Position numbers and translations under genes: made by a program. The notes under the pieces are model-generated. The model did not search any database, had not been told where the DNA came from, and worked only from the letters and a program-made list of their open reading frames with translations. A stretch of DNA of 64,000 nt, from NCBI GenBank assembly GCA_036362785.1, contig CP143625.1, positions 62,001 to 126,000 on the forward strand, read 5' to 3'. The stretch is from a beta proteobacterium MWH-UniP1. Its GTDB lineage: Bacteria; Pseudomonadota; Gammaproteobacteria; Burkholderiales; Burkholderiaceae_A. Shown piece after piece: positions 8,023-17,172 of the stretch (its first letter is position 1; every line of letters begins with the position of its first letter).

Positions 8023-9978
8023 TTAACTTGGCTGCTCGCCTGGCACAACCTCGCCAAGCAGCTGCCGAAGCGACGGCACAGACCCTCCATTATGAAGGGC
8101 GTTGTATAAGACCGCATTGGTGAGCACTCGTTTCACATAGTCCCGTGTTTCCGGGAAGGGAATCGATTCTGCGAAGGCGGCACCCTCGATCTTTTTTGGT
8201 AAGGCGGATCGCCAAGACTGGGCCCGAGACGGCCCCGCGTTATAAGCGGCCGACGCCAACAGCGCCGAACCGCCAAATCGGTCTTGAAGCTGACGCATAT
8301 AGGTGGTGCCAAGCCGCACATTAAGATTCACATCGGTCAGTTTGAGTTGGCGCGTGTTTTTCATACCAATATTTTTTGCAAGCATGCTGCCCGTGGCTGG
8401 CATGATTTGCATCAGTCCTGAGGCACCCACAGAAGATCGAATATCTGAAATAAAGCGTGACTCTTGTCGGATCAGGCCCAGGACCCACCATGGGTCCAAG
8501 GCAGCCTGTTTCGCGGCAGGCAACACCGTGTCTTTGTAAGGTGTTGGAAACCGCAGATGAAAGTCGTGCTGAGTTCTAGTGCGATCAGCTGCCGCAATGG
8601 CACGGTCAAAAAAACCAGCATCTCGGGCATGCAAGGCCGCCTGAATGAGTTCAGCATCACTTCGATTGCGCATTGCTGCCGACCACTCTTGGACAGCCTC
8701 GGCCCGAAGCCCCGCACGCAGCAAGGCATAGCTGCGTTCCATGCCCTGATCCCGATCAAGCCGCTGACGGTCATTGGCGGTGAGTTTCACGTTTGAGTTG
8801 GGTGGCAGCCGCACAGGGCTGCCCGTGAGTTCGCGGGCCAACACGCCATAAAAGCCGAAGTCATCTTGTAGGCCTGTGAGTATTTCTCGGGCCAGATCGG
8901 CAGACTCTGTTTCTTTGAGTGCAATCGCGCGCCAGTATTGCCAAGTGGGCTCGGCCCGGGCCGACTCCGACATGGCGGCCACAATCGTAGTGAGCCTGGC
9001 CCAATCGCTTCGCCGAATTGCTTCGCGGGCCGCATTTTGTAAATTGGCGTCGGGCTGTTGTGACAGACTCTTCCAGCCCTCGAGCATCAGCGGCCAGGCA
9101 TTGGGATGGCTGCGACGCCAGAGTGCGGCGCCCACCGCAAAAGCGGCGTAATCGTGTTGTTCGAGGGTCAGCTCTTTTTGGTGACGCCGAAAATGTTCCT
9201 GGCTTGCCAGGCTGTCATTGCGGGTCAATCGAAGTATTTGACCAAGGGTGAGCTCGGTTTTAAGTGGATCAGGCCCCCTGGCGCCGAGCTCATGTGCTTT
9301 GGTATGGCGGCGAAAAATCTCGGCCATTTTGTTGTACTGGCTGTCTTGGCTCGATTGTGCGGCCCAGCGAAACCGTTGGCGTAGATAACCAGCTGTAATT
9401 TCCTCGCGCGTCGCCAACGTGTCGATCAGGCCCAGGCAGGTATCCAATGCTTCGTTGCCAATGACAAGCTGGGCAAGCGGGGTTGGCGCTGGCAAAAGCC
9501 CAAGCCGACCCTTGGTGCACTGAATTTGCGGGCCGCTCATCGTGACATTTAACTGAAGAATGACCTCGCCGGCCTCTGCCCAAAGGTCGCGCTTCACCAA
9601 GGCATTGATGAGATCACGCTGGGCCGATTCCACCAAGGGGTGCTCTGGATGCCGGGAGACAAACCCTTGGGTATGTTCACGCATTTCGCGGGCATCCATA
9701 CTGGGAATGCTGAGCAAAAGTTTGAGTCGCCAATAGTCTGGCCAAACGGCCAAGAGATGATTCTTGTGCCTTGAAATGATGCGCTCGAGTTCGGGGATTT
9801 TGCCCTTCTCGAAAGCGGCCTTCGCTTGAACAATGGGCGCGGCCGGATTTTTCTCTGCCGTCGCTTTTTCAGAGGCCCCTCGATCGGCGGTTGCGTGGGC
9901 CAGAGAGGCATCTACCAATACGGCGAAGCAGCAGACCGCCAATTGAACAACGGTATGACGTGCGTGTCGAAGCAACAA
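8023..9978 (-). CDS. slt: Soluble lytic murein transglycosylase (Slt70-like)
   Basis: Cleaves the MurNAc-GlcNAc bond of peptidoglycan to form 1,6-anhydro ends in the periplasm. The long helical N-terminal superhelix is followed by a C-terminal SLT domain with the catalytic glutamate in GLIRQESRF and the GLMQIMPATG and AAYNAGPSR motifs. The start is best placed at the TTG at 9978, behind AGGGGAA with good spacing, giving a clean signal peptide (MLLRHARHTVVQL then a hydrophobic core ending SLAHA). The ATG at 10050 would overlap the divergent cyclo-ligase gene and add a polar tail ahead of the signal. Mature length fits the Slt family. Confidence 0.9.
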   Translation of the reverse strand: MLLRHARHTVVQLAVCCFAVLVDASLAHATADRGASEKATAEKNPAAPIVQAKAAFEKGKIPELERIISRHKNHLLAVWPDYWRLKLLLSIPSMDAREMREHTQGFVSRHPEHPLVESAQRDLINALVKRDLWAEAGEVILQLNVTMSGPQIQCTKGRLGLLPAPTPLAQLVIGNEALDTCLGLIDTLATREEITAGYLRQRFRWAAQSSQDSQYNKMAEIFRRHTKAHELGARGPDPLKTELTLGQILRLTRNDSLASQEHFRRHQKELTLEQHDYAAFAVGAALWRRSHPNAWPLMLEGWKSLSQQPDANLQNAAREAIRRSDWARLTTIVAAMSESARAEPTWQYWRAIALKETESADLAREILTGLQDDFGFYGVLARELTGSPVRLPPNSNVKLTANDRQRLDRDQGMERSYALLRAGLRAEAVQEWSAAMRNRSDAELIQAALHARDAGFFDRAIAAADRTRTQHDFHLRFPTPYKDTVLPAAKQAALDPWWVLGLIRQESRFISDIRSSVGASGLMQIMPATGSMLAKNIGMKNTRQLKLTDVNLNVRLGTTYMRQLQDRFGGSALLASAAYNAGPSRAQSWRSALPKKIEGAAFAESIPFPETRDYVKRVLTNAVLYNALHNGGSVPSLRQLLGEVVPGEQPS

Positions 9979-10041
9979 AGGGCTTCCCCTAAGGAGATGG
10001 GATTGTCGAAGCTGGTTCACAGGGAGTAAATTTAACCGCAA

Positions 10042-10620
10042 ATGGCACAAATCTTATCGATTGAAAAATCACCGTTGCGTCAGCGTCTGCTCGGCCAGCG
10101 TGAGCAGTTGTCGGCGCAAAAGCGGCTGGCCGCCGAAAAGAAAATTTCTGATGTCTTGTCGGCAAAGGCCGTCACCCAAGGGTGGTTAAAGGTCGCGGTG
10201 TTTCTGCCATGGCGGGGCGAGCCAGACCTGATGTCGACCTGGCGGGCCTGGCATGCCCGCGGCCTGTTATTGGCCTTGCCGGTGGTGGTGGCACGAGACG
10301 CCCCCTTGCTGATGCAGGCCTGGCAGCCGGGGGCGGCACTGATTCGGGATGCTATGGGCTTAAGTGTGCCCGCGCAGGCCCACACATTGGACTGCGACAC
10401 CTGGCTAATCCCCTGTGTGGGGGTGGACCCCCAAGGAGCACGTCTAGGGGCGGGCAAGGGGTTTTATGACCGCACGATTGCGATCACGCCCAGCCCTTGG
10501 CCGCGCTTGGTTGGCGTTTGCTTTGATCATGCCCGGCATGACCAGAGTTTCGGTGAGGCGCATGACATCAGGCTCGATGCCTGCGTTACCGAAACTGGCT
10601 GGCACGACTTTAGGCGCTGA
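10042..10620 (+). CDS. 5-formyltetrahydrofolate cyclo-ligase
   Basis: Converts 5-formyl-THF to 5,10-methenyl-THF with ATP, returning stored folate to the one-carbon pool (YgfA/FthC family). The 192-residue product shows the basic N-terminal helix with LRQRLLGQREQ, the VAVFLPWRGEPD strand, and the signature GAGKGFYDR loop near residue 140 that binds phosphate. It is divergent from slt and its last 11 bases overlap the end of metF on the other strand. Proximity to metF, ahcY and metK makes a one-carbon block. Confidence 0.9.
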   Translation: MAQILSIEKSPLRQRLLGQREQLSAQKRLAAEKKISDVLSAKAVTQGWLKVAVFLPWRGEPDLMSTWRAWHARGLLLALPVVVARDAPLLMQAWQPGAALIRDAMGLSVPAQAHTLDCDTWLIPCVGVDPQGARLGAGKGFYDRTIAITPSPWPRLVGVCFDHARHDQSFGEAHDIRLDACVTETGWHDFRR

Positions 10621-11488
10621 CCAGGCTCAAGTCCCGCAGAATCGATAGCGTCGGTTCTGCGCGGTTCATGGTGTAGAAATGCAGGCCCGGTGCACCACCA
10701 GCGAGTAACTGATCACACAGGTCTGTTATCACTTCCTGGCCAAAGGCCTGGATAGATTGGGTGTCATCACCAAAGCCGGCCAAACGCTGCCGAATCCAAC
10801 GTGGAATTTCCGCGCCACAGGCATCGGAAAAACGGGCCAGTTGCGAAAAGTTGGTAATCGGCATGATGCCGGGAATAACAGGAACATCAACGCCTAATTT
10901 CTCAATGTCTTCTAAAAACCGGAAGTAGGCATCGGAATTAAAAAAGTATTGGGTAATGGCCTGATCTGCACCTGCGGCAACTTTTTCTGCAAAAAACCGA
11001 AGGTCATCCTGGGCACTCTTGGCCTGCGGATGAATCTCTGGGTAGGCGGCCACTTCAATTTCAAACTGATTGCCGTGATGCTGGCGAATAAACCGGACCA
11101 GATCGCTGGCATGCTGAAACTCGCCCCCCTGGCCATAGCCCGAAGGCAGATCGCCGCGCAGTGCCACCAACCGTTGAATGCCCATCGATGCATAGAGTTC
11201 GAGCAGCTCTTGCATCTGGGCACTCGTTGCGCCGATACAAGAAATATGTGGCGCCACATCTTGGAATATGGGCAGCATCTGCCGAACCGTATCTAGCGAG
11301 CCCTCACGCGTTGAGCCGCCTGCACCATAGGTAACGGACACATATTCCGGTTGAATCAGCTTTAAGCTGGCCGCGACGTGACGCAGCTTGTCGGCGGCCT
11401 CTGGCGTTTTCGGGGGAAAGAACTCCAGGCTCAGGCTGATGTCAGCGCTGTCGCCTGAATCTACGGATTCGTAAGCTTGTGATTGCAT
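10610..11488 (-). CDS. metF: 5,10-methylenetetrahydrofolate reductase
   Basis: Reduces methylene-THF to methyl-THF, the methyl donor for methionine synthase, using FAD and NADH. The 292-residue product has the family signatures SLEFFPPKTPEA, VSVTYGAGGSTR, LVALRGDLPSGYG, the EVAAYPEIHP stretch and PGIMPITNF. The ATG at 11488 has AAGG a few bases upstream. It follows ahcY after 73 bases in the same direction, so it probably belongs to the transcript headed by the SAH riboswitch: the enzyme that clears SAH and the one that remakes the methyl donor are then induced together. Confidence 0.95.
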   Translation of the reverse strand: MQSQAYESVDSGDSADISLSLEFFPPKTPEAADKLRHVAASLKLIQPEYVSVTYGAGGSTREGSLDTVRQMLPIFQDVAPHISCIGATSAQMQELLELYASMGIQRLVALRGDLPSGYGQGGEFQHASDLVRFIRQHHGNQFEIEVAAYPEIHPQAKSAQDDLRFFAEKVAAGADQAITQYFFNSDAYFRFLEDIEKLGVDVPVIPGIMPITNFSQLARFSDACGAEIPRWIRQRLAGFGDDTQSIQAFGQEVITDLCDQLLAGGAPGLHFYTMNRAEPTLSILRDLSLVSA

Positions 11489-11561
11489 AACCAGCCTTGG
11501 TGGTGGAGAGACTCTCCCGGGGTGCTAGTGATACCGGACCCCGGGGGTATGACGCTAAAGA

Positions 11562-12992
11562 TTAATAACGATAGGTGTCAGGCTTATAAGGGCCCTCGAC
11601 CGGAACGCCAATGTAGCGGGCCTGTTCGGGCGTGAGCTCGGTGAGCTGTGCACCAAGTTTTTTCAGCTGCAGGCGTGCTACTTTTTCATCCAGGTGCTTG
11701 GGCAGCACATAGACCTTGCCGCTCTCGTAGTAGTCCTTGTGGGTAAAGAGCTCAATCTGCGCAATCACTTGGTTGGCAAACGAAGAGCTCATCACATAGC
11801 TGGGGTGGCCGGTGCCACAACCCAAGTTCACCAGACGGCCCTGGGCGAGCAGGATGATGCGCTTGCCGTCTGGGAAGATCACGTGATCGACCTGGGGCTT
11901 GATCTCTTCCCACTTGCACTTGGAAAGTGATGCCACGTCAATCTCGTTATCGAAGTGGCCAATATTGCAGACAATCGACTGGTCTTTCATCTTGGCCATG
12001 TGCTCATAGGTGATCACATTTTTGTTGCCGGTGGCAGTCACAAAAATATCAGCCTTGTCTGCAGCGTAATCCATGGTCACTACGCGATAGCCTTCCATGG
12101 CGGCTTGTAGTGCACAGATCGGGTCCGATTCGGTCACCCAGACCTGGGCAGACAGCGCACGCAATGCCTGTGCAGAGCCCTTGCCCACATCACCATAGCC
12201 CGCGACCACCGCCACCTTGCCGGCGATCATCACGTCGGTCGCGCGCTTGATCGCATCTACCAAAGACTCGCGGCAGCCATACAGGTTGTCGAATTTGCTC
12301 TTGGTGACGGAATCGTTCACGTTGATGGCGCGAAATGCCAGTGTGCCTTTGGCGGACATTTCCTTGAGTCGATGTACCCCCGTGGTGGTCTCTTCAGTCA
12401 CGCCGATCACAGCTTTCAAATTGCGCTCATAAAAGCCAGGGTCTTTGGCGAGTTGTTTTTTGATCGAGTTAAAAAGACAAGTCTCTTCTTCGCTATTGGG
12501 CGAAGACAGCACGGAAGGATTCTTTGCGGCTTCAGTGCCAAGGTGCAACAACAGGGTGGCATCGCCGCCGTCATCCAGAATCATGTTGGATGGCTGGCCA
12601 TCGGACCAATCAAAAATACGATGGGTGTATTCCCAATACTCTTCCAGAGATTCGCCTTTATAGGCATAGACGGGAACGCCTGCTACTGCAATGGCAGCGG
12701 CAGCGTGGTCTTGAGTCGAGAAGATGTTGCATGACGCCCAACGGACTTGTGCTCCCAGATCCACCAGCGTTTCGATCAGCACGGCCGTTTGAATGGTCAT
12801 GTGCAGGGAGCCAGTGATACGTGCGCCCTTCAGTGGTTTTTTGGCAGCGTACTCTTCCCGAATCGCCATCAGGCCTGGCATTTCGGTTTCAGCAATACGG
12901 ATTTCTTTGCGGCCCCAGTCGGCCAAAGACAGGTCAGCCACTTTGAAGTCGGGCTGGCCATGTGCATCTACAGGTTTCAATACAGCGCTCAT
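11562..12992 (-). CDS. ahcY: S-adenosylhomocysteine hydrolase (adenosylhomocysteinase)
   Basis: Hydrolyses SAH to homocysteine and adenosine, relieving product inhibition of methyltransferases. The 476-residue protein shows [15 protein letters not shown], the NAD-binding [18 protein letters not shown] loop, the [12 protein letters not shown] stretch and the terminal KPDTYRY, all typical of the long bacterial/eukaryotic form with a mid-protein insertion. GGAGCG precedes the ATG. The 5' leader carries an SAH riboswitch at 13027-13105, so expression should rise when SAH accumulates. metF follows in the same direction. Confidence 0.97.
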   Translation of the reverse strand: MSAVLKPVDAHGQPDFKVADLSLADWGRKEIRIAETEMPGLMAIREEYAAKKPLKGARITGSLHMTIQTAVLIETLVDLGAQVRWASCNIFSTQDHAAAAIAVAGVPVYAYKGESLEEYWEYTHRIFDWSDGQPSNMILDDGGDATLLLHLGTEAAKNPSVLSSPNSEEETCLFNSIKKQLAKDPGFYERNLKAVIGVTEETTTGVHRLKEMSAKGTLAFRAINVNDSVTKSKFDNLYGCRESLVDAIKRATDVMIAGKVAVVAGYGDVGKGSAQALRALSAQVWVTESDPICALQAAMEGYRVVTMDYAADKADIFVTATGNKNVITYEHMAKMKDQSIVCNIGHFDNEIDVASLSKCKWEEIKPQVDHVIFPDGKRIILLAQGRLVNLGCGTGHPSYVMSSSFANQVIAQIELFTHKDYYESGKVYVLPKHLDEKVARLQLKKLGAQLTELTPEQARYIGVPVEGPYKPDTYRY

Positions 12993-13026
12993 CTCGCGCT
13001 CCTTTCATGAAAATCGTTGAAGGTTT

Positions 13027-13105
13027 CGCGAGCGCCGTTCGATTACAGATTTCTTCAAGCCTGGGAGTGTCGGGCTGTGCCGCACTCTCGCAACGCTCCT
13101 TGAAG
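13027..13105 (-). promoter_or_regulatory. S-adenosylhomocysteine (SAH) riboswitch
   Basis: In the leader of ahcY the minus strand holds the conserved SAH-aptamer elements in order: CTTCAAG (P1 5' strand), GGAGCGTTGCGAG, a variable GAGTG...CACTC hairpin, CCAGGCTTGAAG (P1 3' strand pairing perfectly with CTTCAAG), then AACGGCGCTCGCG. CGCTC at 13034-13030 can pair with GAGCG at 13098-13094, the pseudoknot expected of this class. The aptamer ends about 34 bases before the ahcY start. Known biology: this class is an ON switch upstream of ahcY and methionine-cycle genes in betaproteobacteria. Decisive test: a covariance-model scan with the Rfam SAH riboswitch family. Confidence 0.85.
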
Positions 13106-13120
13106 AGAAGCGAAAGTGTA

Positions 13121-13152
13121 AAGCAAAGCCCGCCTGATGGCGAGCCTTGCTT
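13121..13152 (-). terminator. Terminator-like hairpin after metK
   Basis: A 14-pair stem with two mismatches and a 4-base loop begins 10 bases past the metK stop. Only broken T-runs follow on the minus strand, so termination strength is uncertain. It separates metK from the SAH-riboswitch leader of ahcY. Confidence 0.4.
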
Positions 13153-13161
13153 GGTTCTACA

Positions 13162-14328
13162 TTACAGGCCGCAGGCAGCGCGCAAGGCGGCTGCTTTGTC
13201 GGTCTTCTCCCAAGAGAACTCCGGCAGCTCACGGCCGAAATGGCCATAAGATGCGGTCTTCTCATAAATGGGACGCAACAGATCCAACATCTGCACAATC
13301 CCCTTGGGCCGCAGATCAAAGACCTGCTGAACGGCCTGTGCGATTTTTTCATCTGACACCACGCCGGTGCCTTCGGTCGTCACCATGACGGAAGTTGGCT
13401 TGGCCACACCAATCGCGTAGCTCACCTGAATCAGGGCTTTTTTCGCCAGGCCCGCTGCCACGATATTTTTCGCAACATAGCGGCCGGCATACGCGGCAGA
13501 CCGGTCGACCTTGGAGGGGTCTTTGCCCGAGAAGGCACCACCACCGTGGGGGGCAGCACCGCCGTAGGTGTCCACAATAATTTTGCGGCCGGTTAGGCCG
13601 CAATCGCCTTGCGGGCCACCCACGACAAAGCGGCCGGTGGGGTTGACCAGGTATTTGATTTCGCCTTTGACCAGCTCTTTTGGGAGCACTGGCTTGATGA
13701 CCTCTTCAATCACGGCCTCGCGCAGCTTGTCCATGGGGATATCAGGCGAGTGCTGGGTGGAGAGCACCACGGTGTCGATGCTGTCGGGCCGGCCATCGAC
13801 ATAGCGCATGGTGACTTGGCTCTTGGCATCGGGCCGCAGCCATGGCAGGCGGCCATCTTTGCGCAGCATGGACTGGCGTTCCACCAAACGGTGGGAGTAA
13901 TAAATAGGGGCGGGCATTAGCACCGGCGTTTCATCGCAGGCGTAGCCAAACATCAGACCCTGGTCGCCAGCACCCTGGTCCAGATTGTTGTCCTGGGCCT
14001 TATCCACACCCTGGGCGATGTCGGGGCTCTGCTTGTCATAGGCCACCAAGACCGCACAGCCCTTGTAGTCAATACCAAACTCGGTGTTGTCGTAGCCAAT
14101 ACGCTTCAATGTGTTGCGCGCAACCTGGATGTAATCGACATTGGCGTTGGTGGTGATTTCACCGGCCAAGACCACCAGACCCGTGTTACACAAAGTCTCG
14201 GCAGCAACGCGTGAACGCGGATCCTGGGCCAAGATGGCGTCCAGAATGGCATCAGAAATTTGATCGGCTACTTTATCGGGATGGCCTTCACCGACCGACT
14301 CGGACGTGAAGAAGAATTCTTTAGACAC
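13162..14328 (-). CDS. metK: S-adenosylmethionine synthetase
   Basis: Makes SAM from methionine and ATP. With the GTG start at 14328 the product has 388 residues and begins [19 protein letters not shown], the family N-terminus; AGGAGG sits at ideal spacing upstream. The ATG at 14400 would add 24 residues not seen in the family. Further motifs are [32 protein letters not shown] and [19 protein letters not shown], which bind ATP, metals and methionine. The gene is divergent from the acyltransferase pair. With ahcY and metF it forms most of the activated methyl cycle; methionine synthase is not in this window. I searched the 160-base leader for a SAM riboswitch and recognised none. Confidence 0.97.
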   Translation of the reverse strand: MSKEFFFTSESVGEGHPDKVADQISDAILDAILAQDPRSRVAAETLCNTGLVVLAGEITTNANVDYIQVARNTLKRIGYDNTEFGIDYKGCAVLVAYDKQSPDIAQGVDKAQDNNLDQGAGDQGLMFGYACDETPVLMPAPIYYSHRLVERQSMLRKDGRLPWLRPDAKSQVTMRYVDGRPDSIDTVVLSTQHSPDIPMDKLREAVIEEVIKPVLPKELVKGEIKYLVNPTGRFVVGGPQGDCGLTGRKIIVDTYGGAAPHGGGAFSGKDPSKVDRSAAYAGRYVAKNIVAAGLAKKALIQVSYAIGVAKPTSVMVTTEGTGVVSDEKIAQAVQQVFDLRPKGIVQMLDLLRPIYEKTASYGHFGRELPEFSWEKTDKAAALRAACGL

Positions 14329-14488
14329 AGCGCTACCTCCTGGTGGATAACCCAACCCTGCGGATGCTAGAGCGGCGCTATCTTGATGACTGATGACCAC
14401 AGAAGGCAGACGCTTTAGCGGAATTTATTGGACAACAACGTAAACTCTCGTTGCGCCATCGCCCCGCAAGTTGTGAATTAAATCGGCG

Positions 14489-15418
14489 ATGGCCCTAACT
14501 ATAAGGCAGATGATTCTCCTATTCAAACTCGCAGCAGCCTTGCCCCTATGGGTCGCCAGGGGGATTGGCCTGGCCCTGGGCTGGTTGGTCTGGGCCTTGT
14601 CGCCCCGGTATCGTCAGTTAACCCGAGACAATTGGGCGCGCGCCTGCGAATCTGGACGACTCGGCCCGCTACTGCAGCGATCCCCGGCGCGCGCCGCCAG
14701 GATTCTGCGCCAATCGATTGGCCATGCGGGTCTAATCGCAGCGGAGTTACCAAAAATTTGGTGCGACCCGGCCTCAGCAACACGCATGCGAATCACGGGC
14801 ATGGACGCTGTGAAGGAAGCAATTGGCCGTGGCCGCGGCGTGGTGATTCTCACGCCTCACCTTGGCGCTTTTGAGCTATCAGCGCGGGCTTTTGCTCAGC
14901 ACCTGCCCATCACTGTTTTGTATCGGCCGGCCCGTCAAGCAGCCTTGCGCCGCCTGATGGAAGCGCTTCGCCCCCTGCCCCAGATGGCCACGGCACCCGC
15001 AAACAGTGCCGGTGTGCGCCAATTGCTTCGGGCCCTGCGCAAGGGCGAGGCGGTGGGGATGCTGCCCGATCAGGTGCCAAGCAGTGGCGAAGGGCTCTGG
15101 GCGGATTTTTTTGGCCGCCCTGCCTACACCATGACCCTGCCCATTCGTCTGGCGCAGACCACTGGCGCAGTGATTGTCTGGGCTCTGGCCATTCGCACGC
15201 AGCGTGGTTGGCATCTGGATCTTTCTGTCTGGGATGTCGACCTGCAGAACAAGAGCGTGTCAATGGAGGCCTTGATTGACCAGATGAACAAAGCATTGGA
15301 GACCCAGATCGCCCGTGCGCCGGAGCAGTATCTCTGGGCCTATAACCGGTACAAAACCCCGAAAGGGGTTGTCTTGCTCGGGCATGAACGTCCCGAATCA
15401 CCGGGGGAGTCATCTTGA
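14489..15418 (+). CDS. Lysophospholipid/lipid A acyltransferase, LpxL/HtrB family (first of pair)
   Basis: A 309-residue LpxL-type acyltransferase acting at the inner membrane, adding a secondary acyl chain to lipid A or a related acceptor. An N-terminal hydrophobic anchor (MILLFKLAAALPLWVARG) precedes the catalytic block LTPHLGAFE, in which the usual HxxxxD/E carries glutamate, followed by LYRPARQAAL, MLPDQVPSSGEG (acceptor-site region) and the EQYLWAYNRYK motif. Its TGA overlaps the TTG start of the second acyltransferase. The pair precedes dapF. Which chain position each enzyme serves cannot be told from sequence. Confidence 0.87.
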   Translation: MALTIRQMILLFKLAAALPLWVARGIGLALGWLVWALSPRYRQLTRDNWARACESGRLGPLLQRSPARAARILRQSIGHAGLIAAELPKIWCDPASATRMRITGMDAVKEAIGRGRGVVILTPHLGAFELSARAFAQHLPITVLYRPARQAALRRLMEALRPLPQMATAPANSAGVRQLLRALRKGEAVGMLPDQVPSSGEGLWADFFGRPAYTMTLPIRLAQTTGAVIVWALAIRTQRGWHLDLSVWDVDLQNKSVSMEALIDQMNKALETQIARAPEQYLWAYNRYKTPKGVVLLGHERPESPGESS

Positions 15419-16299
15419 ATCGGGCCCTGACTTGGCTGCTGCTTTGGGGCTGCCGCTTGATTTCTTTTGGGCCGCGCCCACTTCTGCGCGGAATCGCCTG
15501 GGTCTTGGGGCAGTTGGTGTTCTGGGTGGCCGCACAGCGTCGCCATGTTGCCCTAGTCAATCTAAAAATCTGCTTTCCGCACTGGACGCAGATGCAGCGG
15601 CGCGCAGTTGCCAAACGCCATTTCTATTTCTATGCACGAGCGTTTTTAGAGCGTTTCGAAATCTGGTTTGGTAGCGAGGAGCGGCTGCGCCGTCGCGTGA
15701 AGATCATGGGCCTGGCCAATTTCACTGCCCACGAAGGAAAGCCTGTAATCATTCTTGCGCCCCATTTTCTTGGGCTGGATGCGGGCGGCGTTCGCTTTCA
15801 GTTGGAGCGCCAATTCGCATCGATGTATTCCCGGCAATCCAATCCTGTGCTGGATGATTGGACCCGCCGGGGTCGCACACGTTTTAATGAGCCGCTGATC
15901 CTGCCAAGGCATCAGGGCATGACCACGATTGCCCGTTGGCTCAGGCGCGGTGTACCGCTTTACTTCTTGCCGGACATGGACCTGGGGACTCGCGACGCAG
16001 TCTTCGCCCCATTTTTCGGCGAACCTGCGGCCACGGTGACCAGTGTGGTTCGCCTGTCGCGACTGCTGGGGGCAACCGTCGTGCCGCTGGTAACCCGCAT
16101 GACTGACGATGGCTATGAAGCCACGTTTTATCCGGGCTGGCAGCACCCCAACGACGACCAGCAAGAAACGCTGGAGCAGGCGGCAACCAAAATGAACCAG
16201 TTTATCGAGCAGCGAATTCTGGAAATGCCTGAACAATATCTTTGGACACACCGCCGATTTAAATCGCGGCCCCCCGGGATGGCCTCGGTCTATGGATAA
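15415..16299 (+). CDS. Lipid A biosynthesis acyltransferase, LpxL/HtrB family (second of pair)
   Basis: A 294-residue paralogue of the preceding gene. The TTG start at 15415 is supported by GGGGGAG 6 bases upstream and by overlap with the preceding TGA. The catalytic block is LAPHFLGLDAGG (HxxxxD), followed by MYSRQSNPVLDDW, YFLPDMDLGTRDAVFAPFF and MPEQYLWTHRRFKSRP. The two paralogues differ in the acidic catalytic residue (E in the first, D here). Known role of the family: secondary acylation of lipid A during LPS assembly. Ends 9 bases before dapF, so probably cotranscribed. Confidence 0.9.
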   Translation: MNRALTWLLLWGCRLISFGPRPLLRGIAWVLGQLVFWVAAQRRHVALVNLKICFPHWTQMQRRAVAKRHFYFYARAFLERFEIWFGSEERLRRRVKIMGLANFTAHEGKPVIILAPHFLGLDAGGVRFQLERQFASMYSRQSNPVLDDWTRRGRTRFNEPLILPRHQGMTTIARWLRRGVPLYFLPDMDLGTRDAVFAPFFGEPAATVTSVVRLSRLLGATVVPLVTRMTDDGYEATFYPGWQHPNDDQQETLEQAATKMNQFIEQRILEMPEQYLWTHRRFKSRPPGMASVYG

Positions 16300-16308
16300 T
16301 CGCGTTTT

Positions 16309-17172
16309 ATGAAGATTGCGTTTACAAAAATGCAGGGGGCCGGAAACGACTTTGTGGTGATTGATGCCACCCGCGCCCCATTGTCTTTCACAACCCAGCA
16401 ATGGCAAAGAATTGCGGATCGGCGTTTTGGCGTGGGTGCCGATCAGATTTTGATTGTTGAAGCATCGGATACACCGCAGGCAGATTTTGTTTATCGAATT
16501 TTTAACGCGGACGGCCAAGAGGTGGAGCAATGCGGCAATGGGGCCCGTTGTTTTGCGCGATTTGTTCGCGACCATGGGCTCAGCACTGCTGAAACCATCC
16601 GGGTCAAAACAAAGTCCGGCATTATTTCGCCAACCATTCATGCAGATGGCACGGTCACGGTGGACATGGGCATTCCAAGATATTTGCCCGAGGCAGTTGG
16701 CTTTGATGCATCGGGCCTGCCCCATCGCCACGAAGATCGTGCCGAGCTTTGGGAGTTATGTCCACCCCATGGCGCAGCGTTTTGGATCTCGGTGGTCTCC
16801 ATGGGTAATCCACACGCGGTTCAGTATGTCACTGGCCTTGCTGACTATCCGGTGCAAGACATTGGTGCTTGGCTTGAATCTCACCCGCGATTTCGTCATC
16901 GTGTGAACGCTGGGTTTGCTGAGATGGTGTCCTCTCAGGAAATTAATCTACGCGTTTTTGAGCGCGGCTCAGGTGAGACCCTGGCCTGTGGCACGGGCGC
17001 TTGTGCGGCGGTCGTGTCTGGCATCTTGCGCGGCATGCTCAAGGCAGACGCAGCCGTATCGGTGAATACCCGTGGTGGACGTTTGGTGATTCGCTGGCCC
17101 GGTAATGCCCAAGGCCATGTCATGATGACTGGGCCTGCTGAGCCAGTATTCGAAGGAGTAATAGAACTGTGA
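16309..17172 (+). CDS. dapF: Diaminopimelate epimerase
   Basis: Interconverts LL- and meso-diaminopimelate for peptidoglycan and lysine synthesis. The 287-residue protein has both catalytic cysteines in their signature contexts, C75 in EQCGNGARC and C227 in LACGTGACAA, plus the N-terminal KMQGAGNDFVVID and the MGNPHAV substrate loop. Its last four bases overlap the GTG start of the DUF484 gene (GTGA), so translation is probably coupled. Confidence 0.97.
   Translation: MKIAFTKMQGAGNDFVVIDATRAPLSFTTQQWQRIADRRFGVGADQILIVEASDTPQADFVYRIFNADGQEVEQCGNGARCFARFVRDHGLSTAETIRVKTKSGIISPTIHADGTVTVDMGIPRYLPEAVGFDASGLPHRHEDRAELWELCPPHGAAFWISVVSMGNPHAVQYVTGLADYPVQDIGAWLESHPRFRHRVNAGFAEMVSSQEINLRVFERGSGETLACGTGACAAVVSGILRGMLKADAAVSVNTRGGRLVIRWPGNAQGHVMMTGPAEPVFEGVIEL

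Noticed and set aside
14329-14488. Possible SAM-sensing riboswitch in the metK leader
   Set aside because: Only a 5-pair CAACG/CGTTG hairpin is visible; none of the conserved cores of SAM riboswitch classes that I know can be placed.
15646-16731. 361-codon minus-strand frame across the second acyltransferase and dapF
   Set aside because: It spans two firmly identified genes on the other strand, begins and ends without relation to gene borders and has no recognisable motif.
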